A stretch of 64,000 nt of DNA from an uncultured Spirochaetota bacterium (GTDB lineage: Bacteria > Spirochaetota > UBA4802 > UBA5550): positions 46,324-110,323 of the forward strand of contig CALMRZ010000023.1 of the NCBI GenBank assembly GCA_937872225.1, read 5' to 3'. Every line of letters starts with the position of its first letter. Within the stretch, counting starts at the first letter, position 1. Positions 63,623 to 64,000 of this stretch are shown here, piece by piece. A program made the position numbers and the translations under genes. The notes below the pieces were generated by a model. The model searched no databases, had not been told where the DNA came from, and was given only the letters and a program-made list of their open reading frames with translations.

Positions 63623-63948
63623 TATGTTTTCCAGTCATATCTGCTTAGGTTGTGGATGTGTTTAAAATGTACCTTATAATTATACAACTTTTTTAATTAA
63701 TTAGCAACTTCGTTTTTGGGAATCTTGTTTATTATATGTGTTTTTGATGTGGTTTAGGACAAATAATTATTATTGTGTATTATTTTTTTATCTTGGTTTA
63801 CTCTCGGGTTTACTTTGTTTTACTCTGACACTGCGTATACCCAATAATTAGGGCATATATTTTTTTTGCTCTGACCCCGCAATTTTTTTTCAATTTTTCC
63901 TGCCCCATCCGTATACCACTAAACCACAACAGAAACGAGGAAAACCCC
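63623..63948. other. AT-rich intergenic region with RAYT-flank motif
   Basis: Very AT-rich from 63660 to 63830, with the M30 promoter (listed). At 63870-63885 the motif GCTCTGACCCCGC and, earlier, ACTCTGACACTGCG (63822-63835) flank a T8 run, resembling the boundary sequences that accompany RAYT transposase genes. No other gene seen. Confidence 0.5.
63679..63707 (-). promoter_or_regulatory. Promoter of the M30 peptidase gene
   Basis: On the - strand TTGCTA (63707-63702), 17-nt spacer, TATAAT (63684-63679), about 57 nt before the start codon. Confidence 0.7.
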
Positions 63949-64000
63949 ATGCCGCGACCATTGCGCATCTGTCTGCCGGATACAACCAACCATGTCGTAT
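63949..64000 (+). CDS. RAYT-family (REP-associated tyrosine) transposase, 5' part only
   Basis: ATG at 63949 (ACGAGG upstream) opens M-P-R-P-L-R-I-C-L-P-D-T-T-N-H-V-V, the standard N terminus of REP-associated tyrosine transposases (MPRPLRI...HVT.RG). Only 17 codons are inside the window, so catalytic residues cannot be checked. Confidence 0.75.
   Translation, partial: MPRPLRICLPDTTNHVV

Overview
The window looks like chromosomal DNA from an uncultured spirochaete, probably close to the Leptospira side of the phylum. The main evidence is a tandem pair of periplasmic-flagellar sheath genes in the Leptospira-type order (flaA2-like then flaA1-like), a 900-residue GreA with a giant N-terminal helical-repeat arm as seen in spirochaetes, an M30-type metallopeptidase lipoprotein, and many lipoproteins and outer-membrane-type proteins. 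The DNA is moderately GC-rich, except from about 59.9 kb to the end, where long AT-rich stretches appear. I found no prophage, CRISPR array or rRNA; there is one tRNA gene (Leu, anticodon CAG).

Layout. 0-5.8 kb: the 3' end of rplQ with a terminator, an unknown exported protein, DUF2225 and truA, a small outer-membrane-type protein and a large lipoprotein. 5.8-11.6 kb: lysC-ddl-HAD phosphatase (overlapping genes), then pssA, an FAD/NAD oxidoreductase and a solitary moaC. 11.6-14.4 kb: groES-groEL behind a CIRCE operator with an 8-nt spacer. 14.6-18.5 kb: a tight five-gene cluster made of a STAS-like/HATPase fusion, a DUF4325-like/winged-helix protein and three proteins of unknown function; this is the best candidate here for an undescribed signalling system. 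18.5-25.2 kb: N-acetyltransferase, SPOR protein, STAS antagonist, RluB-type synthase, SH3 lipoprotein, cell-wall amidase with a GerMN partner, and dapF.

25.6-35.8 kb: polysaccharide deacetylase, M23 endopeptidase, unknown exported protein, a degenerate ADP-ribosylglycohydrolase-like protein, FecR lipoprotein, a MITE-like repeat, an M20 peptidase, a nucleotidyltransferase fused to a degenerate phosphomutase domain, and a signal peptidase I homologue whose catalytic lysine is replaced by arginine. 36-47.4 kb: flaA pair, giant greA, tRNA-Leu, lamin-tail lipoprotein, a degenerate Y1-transposase-domain protein followed by two acidic unknowns, then divergent ATP-type and PPi-type phosphofructokinases, a lipoprotein and a TPR protein.

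47.6-53.5 kb: an Rnf operon in the order (small CxxC protein)-C-D-G-E-A, lacking rnfB, followed by a membrane-anchored PKD-like protein. 53.6-57.3 kb: Cys-rich small lipoprotein, thyX, a heptad-repeat coiled-coil membrane protein, cheX, a PpiD/SurA-like chaperone and a Trm112-like mini-protein. 57.6-64 kb: FN3/beta-barrel chimera, DUF5122 beta-propeller lipoprotein with a composition mosaic, M30 peptidase, and the first 17 codons of a RAYT-family transposase.

Several genes serve peptidoglycan and envelope work (lysC, dapF, ddl, amidase, M23, deacetylase, SPOR, lepB), consistent with a diderm cell with diaminopimelate-type wall precursors. All functional calls are from reading motifs; no database search was run.
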